Shown here: positions 45,605-57,265 of the stretch, one piece after another
Layout of the letters: every line of letters begins with the position of its first letter
Numbering within the stretch: the stretch's first letter is position 1
Source: Phlebiopsis flavidoalba
Lineage: Eukaryota; Basidiomycota; Agaricomycetes; Polyporales; Phanerochaetaceae
Assembly (NCBI GenBank): GCA_035772785.1
Contig: JAOCPU010000068.1
Coordinates: 1 to 64,000 of the forward strand
Length of the DNA stretch: 64,000 nucleotides
Direction of reading: 5' to 3'
Translations under genes and position numbers: made by a program
The notes under the pieces: generated by a model
What the model saw: only the letters and a program-made list of their open reading frames with translations
Told to the model about the DNA's origin: nothing
Database searches by the model: none

Positions 45605-48600
45605 ATGGCTAGTTCCTCTAATGCACTGGCAGGAAGGACTTTGAAACGCGCCGACCCATCGACGATTCAAGATAAATTTCTCGTAGGATACCAAGGATGG
45701 TTCACTTGCCCTGGCGATGGCAAGGCCGCTCGATCCGCACCACCACGGGTGGTTACATTGGTTCACCCACCCCATGCCAGATGGCGGACGACCGAACACC
45801 CGATCTCTGGCCGGATGTGTCCTGAATACTCCCCATCTGAGCTATTCCCTGCATCGGGCTTGAAGTACGCAAACGGCGAGCAGGCATTTGTGTTCTCGTT
45901 TCGAGGAATGCCGGAACGGTAGAACGCCACTTCCACTGGATGGCGCTGCACGGCGTGGACGGTGCATTCCTGCAACGCTTCCTCGGGCAGTGTGATCTGG
46001 AACAGGGCAACGAGGCCATTCGGAGCCAACGCGACGAGGTCGGAGAGCTTGTCAGGCAGGCAGCCGAAAAGGAGGGCAGAGCGTTTGCCATAATGTAACG
46101 TCTTTCCGTCTAGTACTCTCCGTTACCCTTCACAAAGGGCTTCAGGTACGACATATCCGGCGTCGCGCCAGATCGGATACAACGTGTCCTTGAAAAGGAC
46201 TGGATACACCTGCTCCGTGACCAACCGTCTTCTGGACAGCCCAAACTACCTGAAGGAGAAGGGCAAACCTGTGGTGACCCTATGTGGCTTTGGAATGTCG
46301 GGACCAAAATCACGACCCTGCCACTGTCCGCGCCGTGACGGAGTTTATTTCGAAACAACACTCCTGGTGGTGCATACATCATGGGAGGCGGTCCTGCACA
46401 CTGGCGTACGTCTACCAGCGATGCGGACCGTAACCCAGAGTTCGTGGATGTTTGGCTGGAGTGCTTTGACGCAATCTCGCCGTGGACTATCGGAAGATAT
46501 GGTGATCCTGCGGGAGCGGACTGGTTTGCGGAACATAACGTCAAGGCGACATAGAGCTTATCAAGAAGTCGGAACGAGGAGGCGGAGCAAGGCGTGCCAA
46601 ATAGGCGGCATATTGATTATATTCCTGTGATCTTGCCAGGAGGCTCAGTGAGTTTTTTTGTTTCTTCCTCGATAGTGTGAGCTCATCTGTTTGCGTGATA
46701 GGGATTCAATCTCTCTGAAGGGAAATGGGAGTGGAACGGGATCAAACGACTGGGCGGCCGCTTTTTGTGGCGACAACTCTGGAATCTCAAACGACTGGGT
46801 GTACGTACTATATACACGCGCCATGTGGGACGAGTACGCCACCTTGGTATCTGATAATTAGATCATGCTAACGCACTGTATTATCAGATACGATGAAGGG
46901 ACCGCATTCATAGCCTGTAGTGTCTAAAAAGAGGCAGGTGCCCAGCACGACAAGTACGAATTTATGGCTGCTCCGATGAAGATGTATACGACCTTCCCCC
47001 TGATTGGTGAGCTCGTTCGACCCATACTCTTGAGCACAGACCTAATGGCCTTATCAACAGGTATATGCGTATTGCCGGTTTCATCGGCGAAGGGGCCTTC
47101 GCGATGATCGAATAATACACGAGGACTTTCCCGTCAAAAGAGCTCGACGATTACTCGGTCCACGAGGCCCGTTACGTTACGAGGAGAGCCAAGAGGCAAG
47201 TGGCTCATGCTCAGGGAAGGGAGAAGAACCAGTCTTGTGGGAGTGGTCAAAAAATGGGAGAGCGAAAAGGGACAATATGAGCCGCCACCTCCACCGTATT
47301 CTCTGGAAGAAGATACGTCGTGGGGGCCCACGAGAAGCCCCTCCGCCCTCCCGCCCAAGGCTCTAGAGTTGTGCTCGCGCCTCCTGGACAAACAACACAA
47401 GCTGAAGCTGTGCCTTCGTCGTCACATTCGGCTGGACCTGCATCGTCGAGCGGTGGTCAGCCAAGGGCCCCTCTTACCCCTCCCGTGGGCTCTCGGCCTG
47501 AATTCGCGGCCGCTGCCGTAGGAGTGGCGGCAGGCGTCGGGGCGCTGAATGCCGGTCCGCAGGTCGTTCGCCAGAAAGACCGTCCGTTCCTCTATCATCT
47601 CGACCATCGCTCTCGCGTCCAGCAGGGAGTACAAGTAGTACTGGGCCTTCAGGTGGACATTTCCCAGTCTAACATACACGCCTCCAAGTGGTCCTCCCCC
47701 GACTGCAGGTGGTCACCCAGAGTCTGCGTACGCTCATCCCAATGGCCCTCCGCCTGTGCCAGGTGGGCATTTCCATTCTGCATACAGGCTCCTCCAAGCG
47801 GGCCCTCCGCCGACTCCAGGTGGGCACCCTGAGTCTACGTACGCTCCTTCTAATGGCCCTCCGTCTGTGCCAGGTCGGGCGTTTCGAGTCTACATACACT
47901 CCTCCAAGCGGCCACACCGTCAGGCAAATATTAATACTAATAAAAAAAAAATAACCGCCCAGAGTCTGGATACACTTCCTCCCAATGGCCCCCCACGGGC
48001 TGTCTCGAGCGGGCGCCCAGAGTCTACATACGTTCCTCCCAGTGGTCCACCGCCAGGTGCACGCCCCGAGTCTGGATACACTCCTCCCAATGGCCCTCCT
48101 CCTGTCTTGGGCACACGCCCACGAATCTACGTACACTCCTCCCCAGTGGTCCCCCACCGGTTGCCCAGGGCCGGCGCTCCAGAGTCGACATCACACCCCC
48201 AGGAAATATCCGTCACCCCATCACATACTGCTGACCAGTAGCTCAGTACTTTCATAACCCCTCGCCGCACTCCTGGCGCCGTCTCCTCGCTCGCAGACGA
48301 CTTTGGCCGGCGCGCGAGCCTATCCAGCCAACTCGCCCACCCTACTCCACCCCGGTTCGACGCCCCGCCGTGCAGCACCCCTCGGCGCGCCCTCCTCCTC
48401 CCGCCCAACATCCCCAGCCCTCCCTCCGTCACCCCACCTCGGCGCGAGAACCGCCCGCCCTCCGTCGGCCACCGCCCGCCTAGTCACGACGTGCGTGCCA
48501 ACCCCGCGTTCACCGGGGTACCACCCCCGCGCATGGACTACACGCCGCCCGGCGGAGCCGTACGCGCCCTACGCCCCCGCGCCGTACGCTCCCGCCCGAG

Positions 48601-49272
48601 CAGCCCGGGCGCCGCGTTCCCCGTGCCCGGGTTCGCGTCCCGCCGCCAGCCTGTGCCGCCGCCGCCGCCGCCCGCGGGCGCGCTGATGGGCAGCGCGCCG
48701 TGGCCGCCCGCCGATGAGTGGGGCGCGCCGCCTGCGCCTGCGTCGCCGACGTACCCCTACGCGCCGTACGGGCGGCCCGTCCGCCAGCCCGCCGCCGCCG
48801 CAGGCGGGCTACGCGCCCCCGGCGGGTTCGCGTTCCCGCAGGCGCAACTCCGTACGGCTCCCCCGCCTGACGCCGTACGGCTCCTCCCCCGCGCCGCCCG
48901 CTCCGTACTGGCTCCTCCCCCGCGCCGTACGGCAGCACCTCCTACAGTCCGTCCTTCTCCTCTCCTTCTACTACTCCCACTAACAAGGACCACATCCAGG
49001 CAGCTACCCCGGTGCGGGGCGCGGACACCCGCCGCCGCCCCAGCGTCCGCCGCCGCAGGGGTGGTGGCGGCTACCCGGTGTGGCGGGTGCGCGGCCGCCG
49101 CCTGCGCAGGGGCAGGGGCTCCGGGGGGCTGTTGGGCGGGGGCGGGATCGCTAGTTTGGCGCAGAGTGAGTGTTTTTTGATTTTTGATGGTGTGGAGGGG
49201 GGTTGCTGATGGGTGTTGTTGGTAGCGGGGTTGGCGCAGGGGGAGAGGTTGTTTAATAAGTTGAGGAAGTAG
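45605..49272 (+). CDS. GH99-like glycoside hydrolase ('xylosidase/arabinosidase' type) with proline-rich repeat tail
   Basis: Start MASSSNALAGRTLKRADPST at 45605. Catalytic-type region: DKFLVGYQGWFTCPGDGKA, then, after frame corrections, GWLHWFTHPMPDGGRPNTDL, EYSPSELFPASGLKYANGEQ, FHWMALHGVDGAFLQRFLGQ (45.94-45.99 kb), EVGELVRQAAEKEGRAFAIM, RIQRVLEKDWIHLLRDQ, YLKEKGKPVVTL, IMGGGPAHWRTSTSDADRNP, FVDVWLECFDAISPWTIGRY (46.44-46.50 kb) and GFNLSEGKWEWNGIKR. This is a fungal family usually annotated as xylosidase/arabinosidase and related to GH99/GH71-like folds. No signal peptide is seen, which argues for a cytoplasmic or peripheral protein. From about 47.2 kb the frame goes on into PPPPPYSLEEDTSWG, a Ser/Ala/Pro linker, a tandem repeat and a Pro/Tyr-rich end, with a last exon AGLAQGERLFNKLRK. 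Whether domain and tail form one protein is inferred. Confidence 0.72.
47690..48215 (+). repeat. Coding minisatellite, about nine units of roughly 54 bases
   Basis: Units read approximately GGHPESTYAPPNGPPPVP in the plus frame; bases CCAGAGTCTACGTACACTCC recur. Units drift in sequence and frame. Between the fourth and fifth unit lies an A-rich insertion with ten A in a row (47.94-47.95 kb). The opposite strand also stays open, which is a side effect of the repeat. Confidence 0.8.
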
Positions 49273-49743
49273 GGGTTTGGGTGGGATTTTTAGATGTGGA
49301 TGCATGTGGTGGCAAGTGTACGGTTTGCGCTTTAATTTATTGGTCTGGACATCCGTTGCTTGTCGGTCAAGCATTCCAAGAGCAAAGACTGATGTCATTG
49401 ACGGAGCACTACCATATTATGCAAAAAATAGATGAACAAGCAAGTATCAAGTAAGCTACGAGGCAGAAAAGAAGCACAAAACTTGCCACTACAAAAAGGT
49501 CGTGAACATCGTTACGAGTCATCGGTACATGCACAGCGCAGGGACACGCTCAAAATAAAAAGCATTTCTAGAATACCGCCCCACAGAGAGATACCAAGCC
49601 GCCCAAAATGAAATTTAAAAAAGTCGTAGCAAAGTCGTCGACGCGTCGTGTATATCATCACAAGTCATCTAGATCCCAGTGAGCACAACCCCGCAAAGGT
49701 CAACAGCACACTCACCACAAAAAAAAAAAAACGCCCCGCAGCC
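49273..49743. other. Convergent intergenic region
   Basis: AT-rich region between the 3' ends of the hydrolase gene and the zinc-finger gene, with poly-A near 49.72 kb. No gene is seen. Confidence 0.6.
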
Positions 49744-50611
49744 CTAGGCAGAAATGACAAACATCCGCACCCCCATCGGCCCCTGCGCAGGCTCCACCAA
49801 CGCTGGACCCGGCAGCCGCCCCGTCCAGCCGCGCGGATGATACGGCGTGCCCTCCCCACAGCCGCTATCGAAGCTGTCGCGCTCCTCGGAGCCGTCGCGC
49901 GACGGCTCGACGGGCGGCAGCGGCACGGGCGTCGCCTTGCGCCACGGCGTGAGGTCGAACACGCGCAGGCTCGGCGGGATCCAGTGCGCCGGCGAGGGCG
50001 CGCGGCGGCGCCGTTTGGGGCGCGGCGCGGGGGGGCGGGGGAGGAGGCGCGGCGTTTGCCGGTTGCGCGTGGGCTCTCTGCGGGGGTGGTGTCCGAGGTG
50101 GTGGTGCTGGAGGAGGCGGCGGGCGAGGGCGCGTCGAGCTGCGCGGGGCAGCACTTGCGCATGTGGCGTTTGCGGTTGCTCTCGATGTTGACAAGCGCTT
50201 TCGCGCACGCGGCTGCGGCACTGGAACGCTGTGTCTCCGTCAGCACACAGACACACCTGCCCGCGGGGGCGCGCACGTACGTTTCTCGCCCGTGTGCACG
50301 ACGAGGTGCTGTGTGCGCGTTCAGCGCGCGCGCTCACACAGCCAGACGAAGCGGGGCGCACCTTTTCAGCGTGACGGGTGTCTGCGCCCAAGGCAATCTC
50401 GTGAGTCTGCTTATACGAGCGGCAGCGGGGGCGGGCGTACCTGTCGAACGCCTTGTGGCACATGGTGCAGGGGTGGCGGCGGGCGGGGCGGCCGGGCTCC
50501 CCGTCCTCGTCGCATGGGGTCGTCGCCGTCGGACTCGGCGGCGGGCGGCACGGCGGCGGGGCGCGCGCGCGGCGATGTGGGCGTTGTCCGCGGGCGGAAA
50601 GAGATGGCCAT
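49744..50611 (-). CDS. C2H2 zinc-finger protein, probable transcription factor
   Basis: Start MAISFRPRTTPTSPRA at 50611 (tentative). Disordered Ala/Pro/Arg N-terminus, then RHPCTMCHKAFDR (50.45-50.48 kb), the Cys-x2-Cys half of a finger. Separated by intron sequence there follow SYKQTHEIAL and, near 50.15-50.2 kb, NIESNRKRHMRKC, the His-containing half of a second finger. A Ser/Thr-rich linker (SPAASSSTTTSDTTPAESP) leads to a conserved-looking C-terminus, DLTPWRKATPVPLPPVEPSR, TPYHPRGWTGRLPGPALVE and MFVISA, stop 49744. Very high GC makes all frames open, so exon borders are guesses. The two half-fingers make a nuclear DNA-binding role likely. Confidence 0.7.
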
Positions 50612-52439
50612 GGAGGCAAAGGCGGGGAGACGGCGTAGAGGAGGCGGCGTAGGGGCTCCTCGGGGTGCTGCTGCAGCAGACGGCGACGGCGCGGGGGATT
50701 TATACGCTGGCTGGGGTTGCGGCGCATCAGGGAAGGGCAGCCGGGGAGGCGAAGAGCGGAGGGGGCGTCCAGCCCGATGGGGCAGTCGGGTAGCCCGGCG
50801 GGGCGGGGCAGGCTCCGGTGGGCGTAGTGGGGCGTTGCTGGCTGCTGCTAGGGCCCTGGCTCGCTCCGGCGAGGGGCGGCGGCGCGGCTCGCGCGGCGGC
50901 GGCGATCGCACGGCGACGCGGCCATGGGTGCGCGCCGGAGATGAGGGGCTCGCCGCGACTCCGCCCGCATCAGAGCTGTACGGCGCCGGCGCGGCAACAA
51001 GAGGGGCTCGCTCGCGCGGGACGAGGGCGTGGTGGGCAGGTGCATGCGAGCGTAGGCTGGGCGAGCGCGCGGGTGTGTGGGCTTATATGCCCCACAGACA
51101 ATGTTTACCACAAACCGGACAGGGAAGGCGGCCGTGCGCAGGCACGACCCCAGGTCCGAGAAGCCTGAGTCTGCAGCGACGCAGGCACCCAAAGTTTCTT
51201 TTTGTCCCGCGCGCGCCCACACACGGCACTACGCTAGCACGCGTGAACCTTGGCCGCTGACGGCAACTGCGCTACGCGGGTGGCGGAGCCCTGCGCACCA
51301 TTTGTGCTCCGCGATGACCGCCCCGCGGCGGCTGCACCATGGCAGCGACAGATTTAAATATCGAGCTCGCGCGGCGGGAGCCCCGACCCACGCTGTGACC
51401 CCAGTGCGCGACCCACCGTCTGCCCCGGGCGTGTCTTCACGTGGCGCTGACACGGCGTGATCGCCCTGCGCCATCAAGCGGGGATAGCGGCCAAACCTAG
51501 GACTGTACTGGGCTGCGAGCCGGCAGCACGTCTCCGTACGTAAGGCCCAACTCTACGATCCGCGCTGCACTCTCATGGCCTCTGCACACGCTCCACACCC
51601 CTGCGCGTCGAGGGCCCTCTGTGCTCATTACCGCGAGCTCTAACTGGACGCGATCGGGCCCTACACGTGGGGCCGCCCGCCCAGCGTGGGCATGGGACAA
51701 CCACAACCGTCCGCTATGCCTGACTAGCAAGTGGAGAGCCATTTACGTGTACTGCCCTTTTTGGGACCACGCAGACAGAGACGACGCCGGGGCGGACAGT
51801 GCTCTGTTGCAACCGCTGAGAATGCGTCAAAGGGGGTGCTGATGAGCATGTCATGGCACGACGTGTCCGTGCGTGCTTAATGTTTACCCAGAACTCCTAT
51901 GTGTTTCCCGAGAAGAAACAGCGGCGCACGGCGGTGGGTCTTCCGCAGATCGTCGCGTGTACGTCATGTATCGAGGCGCAGTCGCGTCCCGACGGCTGCG
52001 TGCCGTGATACGATCCCGCGCCGCACGTCACGTCCCGCCCCGTCTGCGAGGAGTGGCGCCGCCATGTGACCGGCCCGGGCCCGAGCAATGGCACGTCGGG
52101 GCGCGCGGTCGGGTATCTGATCATATATTCAGCTCGTCGTCCTCGTGTGTTGCTGTGTCGCCATCATAGGTGCTTGCAACGCGGACGACGAGTCTTCCCA
52201 AAGGCTAGGCTGCAGTCGACATCCTCACGAGCCTTCTTCATCTCAACGAGCTGGGAAGCACGAATGGTAGTTTCATGATAGAAGGCATAAGGAACATCTT
52301 TTTGACAACATTCTGTGCGGCCTCGCGCAGCCAGCGTGTGTGCGGAGAAGCCATGCCAGCACACTCGCACCGCACATCCTATACTGCAAACCCCTCAGCA
52401 CACACCACAAACCACTCTCCAGCCATCACTCACCACGAC
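50612..52439. other. Long GC-rich intergenic stretch
   Basis: About 1.8 kb. The first part (to about 51.1 kb) is extremely GC-rich with chance frames. A minus-strand frame at 52164-52370 (CCQKDVPYAFYHETTIRASQ, then LVEMKKAREDVDCSLAFGK) reads more like protein than its surroundings, but I recognise no family. Nothing else is supported. Confidence 0.45.
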
Positions 52440-53534
52440 TCACGCCCCCGGACTCTGCTCAGCCTCCAAAAACGCGCCGACGACGCGCATAACTACCGCT
52501 CGCGGCTCCTCAAAAATGCGGCATATGGCTCGAATTCGGCGAAACCGTGAACCCAGCGCACATGGGGAATGCGCTCAAACCACGGATCTGCAACACGTCT
52601 CGTAGCGCGCGCCTCGTCGTAGAACCCGTTGATGAGTAGCGTCGGCACCGCGATCCTCGGTGCGCTGTCAGCGAGCATCGACCAGCTATCTTTAGTGAAC
52701 CGGTTCACTATTGTGAACTCGCTCGGCCGTTCCTGGCGGGGTCGTGACAGCGAAAGAGCCCCCCCCCCCCCCAAAGAGGGGGAGGGGGAGGACGCACATG
52801 GTGTAATACACTGTCGGGTCCTCTCGAGGAACGTGAAGCACGTCATGACCTCAGGCGGGCATCGGGCGCACGACGGCACACGTACAGCGCGGTAAGAACG
52901 CCGAGCACCGCGCCCTGTACTCTGCGTTCTCCGTCGTCCCCGCCCTCTTCGTGCTTTGTCAACGTATCCTACACCTCATCCAGCCCCTGCCCCCTTCGCG
53001 AGAAGCGCATCACACACACCTGCACGTCCTGCGGCAGCGTCGCCCTCAGCTCAATTCGCCGCCTTGACCCACAACTCCATACTCGCCGGACTATTCGCAA
53101 TAACCAGACCTCCTCAGCCCCGCGGGCCTGCTCGCCGCAAACCGGCCCATGAGCATCCCGCCCCAGCTCTGGCCGAGCAACATCGAAACTCACCTACCCC
53201 CCAAAATGAGCCACCAAATTCTCAAAACTCCGCGATAAAGAGCTCCCTCGCGTCCAGAACGCGGTATCCCCCCCGGCGCCCGGGCAGGTGCGATGAGCGA
53301 CCCCGCCGCCGAGCTGGTCGCTAGAAGACCACTGCGCGTGTCGGGGCTGGCGAGGGAGGCGAGGGGCAGGAGGTAGTCGTGGCACATGCCGGGCCCGCCG
53401 TGCACGACGATGAGCGGCGGCTGGGAGGAGGGGAGGGAGCCGAAGATTTTTGTGTAGGTGAAGCAGGGGGTGGGGGCTCGCCGGGGGGCGAGAAGGGGAT
53501 TTTGAGCTCGGTGAAGGCGGGGGATTCCAGACAT
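52440..53534 (-). CDS. Proline iminopeptidase-like alpha/beta hydrolase
   Basis: Start MSGIPRLH at 53534. The segment CFTYTKIFGSLPSSQPPLIV with VHGGPGMCHDYLLPLASLAS gives the HGGPG oxyanion motif (53.39-53.42 kb). Then YDQLGGGRSH-type sequence, FIAEFENLVAHFG, and LLGQSWGGML near 53.17 kb, which holds the nucleophilic serine (GQSWGG). LVIANSPASMELWVKAA follows. Near 52.65 kb APRIAVPTLLINGFYDEA supplies the catalytic aspartate region, and SSHMPHF near 52.52 kb the catalytic histidine. The C-terminus EEPRAVVMRVVGAFLEAEQS is reached only if one T of a TTTTT run is extra; stop 52440. The family (S33) removes N-terminal proline or hydrolyses related amides, mostly in the cytoplasm. A poly-C run at 52759-52772 lies in an intron. 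Confidence 0.9.
52759..52772. repeat. Poly-C run (14 C)
   Basis: Homopolymer inside an intron of the iminopeptidase gene. Confidence 0.9.
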
Positions 53535-54229
53535 CGTGTGCCGGGTGTTGGTGCTACTTGGTTGTTGGTATAAGGGGACGCGGTGGGTGTACTTGTATGC
53601 TCGCCGGGGGGCCCGTGCTAGCGAGAACGAGTGAGTCAGGGGGGGCCGTTGCGGATGCGAAAGCTCTCACCGCAGTGGCGCGTGCACATGTGTGCGTTCG
53701 CGCAACACCGCGGATCCCCGGCGCATGAGCATGTGCTATTGTTATCGAGAGGTGTCGGGTTTTTGAGGGGGATCTGTATATCAAGGGATGTGAGGATCGA
53801 CGGCGTGCTTACTGATCCTCTACGAGAATCTTGGCGAGCAAGCAGTTTTGGTATCCTATAGCCTGCCGTTTGGGGTGTAGGATACCACATCGCGGCGTAG
53901 TCGACATCATAAGCGGTCCTGTGGCGTAAGCAAGAGCCCACCAGTTTTCGTGCTTCAGTTTCTTCGCGAGTTGAGTTATATTTGTCACCATGTTTTCGCC
54001 TGGTGTTGAAGAAACGCAAAGCACGGACAACGTCACGGTCAAGAGGGTCGGGAGGGATGGCAGTCGGCGGAGCGCCGGCGAGCACTTTTGATCGGAAGGT
54101 CTAGGGTTAGGTTTACGTTCTCTCTTTGCAGCCTCGGTCATCGGTCTCGGCCACTTCAACTCTCGCTTTCATCTCCTTTACACTTTGCTCGTCTCTGAGG
54201 CCTCCAGTGCGCGCGGCAAAGTCGCAGCC
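53535..54229. other. Divergent 5' region of iminopeptidase and RSC1/2-type genes
   Basis: A minus-strand frame at 53.8-54.1 kb (AKKLKHENWWALAYATGPLM) is open but matches nothing I know. The 100 bases before 54230 are pyrimidine-rich leader. Confidence 0.5.
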
Positions 54230-57200
54230 ATGGCGTTATCAAATGAGCAAAGGGCCGAAATTGAGGCCATCATCCAGATAATGCTCGACATGACGGTCCC
54301 GGTTTACAAGAAGCGACCGCGCCGACTGGCAGAGATGTTCCTCGTACTAGTGGACAAGAACCGACTGGGCAGAAATACTACCAGGGTCTTCGTTTAATCG
54401 ACTCATCGCAGGAAATACGCCCCATGTTGATAATGACTGTGCACACAGCTCATCCCCAACCCGCGCTGCCTAAATGGCGTCAAGGTAGCCTAGCAGCTCG
54501 CGAAGAAACAGCACGTACAAGGAAACCGGCGACTGCAGGCGTACGAGGACCATCAAACCTCGTCTTCCTCAACGCCATGTTCTTACAACGAAGAAGCGAG
54601 CCAGATCTCCAAAGACGCAGCACGCTCAAGGTGCGCTCACCATCCTCTCCTCCTCCTCATCGCGCGCGACTGACTGAGACGCGCAGCCGGCACCAGCGCG
54701 TCCTCGACGAAGACGTGGGCGAAAACGACCGCCTCGCCCAGCCCCGCCCCACCGCGCTCAGCCTTCGTCCTCCGCCCAGAGGTCGCACACAACGTGTCCC
54801 GCTCCCCGCACACGCGGTCACGGACACGAAAACCGCCCCACACACCCGCCCTACAAAACCAACCCCCGTCCAAACCGCCCGCCCCGCCCGCTCCCTCAAC
54901 CCGCCCACCAACCCTCCCTCCTCCCTTACTTACCATCCACCCCTACCCTTACCCGCCGCGCCTTCAACACCCGCCCCCTCCACACCCTTAGCGGCACCCA
55001 CGACACCCTGCGCGCGACTCGCGCGCGCTGACGCCCGAGGAGGGCGATGGGCGCGGGGAGCCCGGAGCCGGAGACGTCGGCGCAGGACATGGCGCCGGAC
55101 GGGGAGAGCGACGCGATTGTGCAGGCGCTCGAGCGGGGGCTGCCGCGCTGGGGCGGGTTTGAGGGGGTCCGGTCTGCTGGGCGGGGGATGTCGCGCCCGT
55201 GCGTGTGTTTTCTTTTTTTGTTTTGGTGGGGGCTGGGCTGATTGGGTGTAGGAGAGGTTTGGTGAGATTGTAAAGGCGGTGGACGAGTATACGGATGTGC
55301 GGTGAGTGGGGTGGCGCTTTATGGGAGGGGTGGTGCTGATGGGGTTGTAGGGGGAGCAGGGCCGGCTGTGTCGCTGGAGGCGGTTCCGGAGGATGCTGAT
55401 GTAGGCAGAGTTTCCGTACAAGGTCGGTCCGTCGCGTCTTGGGCGTTTTTTTAGCTGCTAATGACGTTCCATGCCACGCAGGACCCGCTATCCTTGTCAC
55501 TCCATCAAGGTGTGGTAGACACCCAAGCTTACCACCTAGAACCAAAGTTCACTCTTCATAAATAGACGCGTGTCAAAGAGCAGTACTACAAATCGTCAGA
55601 AGCCTTTCGACAAGGAGATGGAAACCCTCTTCCCTCAAAGCCCGCCGCTGGACCGAAGCCGGCAGCGACGCCCACGGACACGTCCTCCTCCTGCAACGCT
55701 TCTAAGCCAAGCCCTCGCTTCCCAAGCCCACGTCTCCGGTCTCTTGTCCCGAAGTCTGGTAGAAAAAATGGGGGGGGGAGAGGTTGTATTTTTCCCCCCG
55801 CGGGCCCGGGCGGGCTCCGCCCTACGTCTCCCAAACCAACTTTTGCGTTCTCTGCCCGCCGCGCCCGGCACCGCGAAGCCGCTGCACAGCACCACCCCGG
55901 AGGGCGTCTCGGGCATCACGACGTTCCGCGTGTCGACCAAGGACCGGCAGTTTGTGGACGAGGTGCAGTACAAGGGCTGGACGGTCCGCCTCGCGGACTG
56001 GGTGCATATGGCGAATTGTGATGACCCCAGTCGGCCGATTATTGGACAGGTGTTTAGGTGCTGGACATCCGAGGAGCCGTGCGTTTTCGATTTTGCTTGT
56101 TGGTAAGAAACGTGCTGATTGAGTGAATTGGCTAGGTCGAGGAAGGGCCGTCCGGGGTTGACGGTTTGTTGGTATTTCCGCCCAGAGCAGGTACGGGGTA
56201 CATCTTAGTCCGTGTCTATGCCATGCTTGATGCCCTTGTAGACCTTCCACCCTGCCATGCGCCAATTCTGGGGAAAACGAGGTATTCAAGACCGGCCACT
56301 TTGCGGACCACCCCATCGAGGACCTCATCGAAAAGGTCGCGGTGCAGTTCACCGCGCGGCACATCCGCGGGCGCCCTCGCGCGCCATATTGGTACCCCGG
56401 CTGGCCGCTCTACGTGTGCGACAGCCGGTACAACGACCGGGAACACATCTTCGTCAAGATCAAGAACTGGAACTCGTGCGTGCCCGAGGAGGTGCGCAAG
56501 AACGCAGGCTACATGCCCATCTACCCCTTCGAGCGCCCCGTCTTCCCGCGCCGCTTCGCGAGCCCGTTCGTCGGCGGCAGCAGCGGCGCGCGGGCAAGGT
56601 CGCAGGCCCCGGCGGGATCGGCGACGCGCTCGAGCGGCCCGAGGGCGAGAAGCTCGAGGGCGGGGGAACAGGGCGCAAGCGCGCGCGCCGCGCGAACACA
56701 GGCGGCGCCGCGGGCAAGAGCGAGCTCACGGACCGCGTGCGGGGGCAGAGCAAGGGCGTGTACGTCGGCCCGCCCGTGCACGGCGCGGCAGCGCCAGCGA
56801 CGCCGACGTTTCCGTACCAGACGCCGCAGGGCACGTACGGGCGCGCGTCGGCGGCGCCGCAGCGGGCTGTTGTCGACCGGTCGATTCTGACGCTGCAGGT
56901 GGCGCGGTTGCGCTGGGGCAGAACGCGTTGACGGAGCGGTTGCCGGCTGAGACGGTGTGCGTGCCTTTTGCTGGTTCATTCTCGCGTTGGTGGTGCTGAG
57001 ATGCGCGTGTCTTGTAGCGAAACTGTTTGATCGTGATCCAGAGACGAATGAAGTGCTATGGTTCGCGGCCCCACCGATCGACATTGCGCACCCGCCTGGC
57101 CCACAGTACAGCCTGGAGTACCTCAGCTTCCTCGCGAGGAAACGGCGAAAGGCCGAAGCCAGCACGGAGGGTGCGGATGGGGATACTCAGACCAACAAAC

Positions 57201-57265
57201 GGCCTCGCGTACAGCCAACTGTTACGGAGAGCTTGAGGTCGGTTTTGGCCACAATGGACCTGTAG
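54230..57265 (+). CDS. RSC1/RSC2-type chromatin remodelling subunit (bromodomain and BAH)
   Basis: Start MALSNEQRAEIEAIIQIMLD at 54230. Bromodomain: RLAEMFLVLVDK, then after two extra A are discounted DWAEYYQGLRLIDSSQEIRP (54.36-54.42 kb), and VFLNAMFYNEEASQISKDAA (54.56-54.62 kb), whose YNEE carries the acetyl-lysine-binding asparagine. A proline-rich linker (54.8-55.0 kb) follows, then GESDAIVQALERGLPRWGGF. BAH domain: GITTFRVSTKDRQFVDEVQY, KGWTVRLADWVHMANCDDPS and RPIIGQVFRCWTSEEP (55.91-56.08 kb), FRPEQ, an intron, TFHPAMRQFW, EVFKTGHFADHPIEDLIEKV and WPLYVCDSRYNDREHIFVKI. The C-terminus has LFDRDPETNEVLWFAAPPID and PGPQYSLEYLSFLARKRRK, stop 57263. Rsc1/2 sit in the nuclear RSC complex, which slides and ejects nucleosomes. 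Linker frames are broken by indels. Confidence 0.92.

Noticed and set aside
45318..45644. Open frame with seven histidines in a row
   Set aside because: It comes from a (CAC)n run in the leader of the hydrolase gene; the frame has no other support.
47669..48157. Long minus-strand frame across the minisatellite with repeated Gly-Gly-Val-Tyr-Val-Asp-Ser words
   Set aside because: It is the mirror of the coding repeat on the plus strand, and no domain lies on either side of it.
47690..48215. CRISPR-like array
   Set aside because: Units are drifting, directly adjoining and open in frame in a eukaryotic gene; there are no constant repeats with unique spacers.
48510..49398. Minus-strand Arg/Gly/Ala-rich frames
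   Set aside because: Shadows of the proline-rich hydrolase tail on the plus strand.
50612..51260. Large Gly/Arg/Ala-rich plus-strand frame
   Set aside because: Extreme GC content leaves all six frames open; no domain is recognisable.
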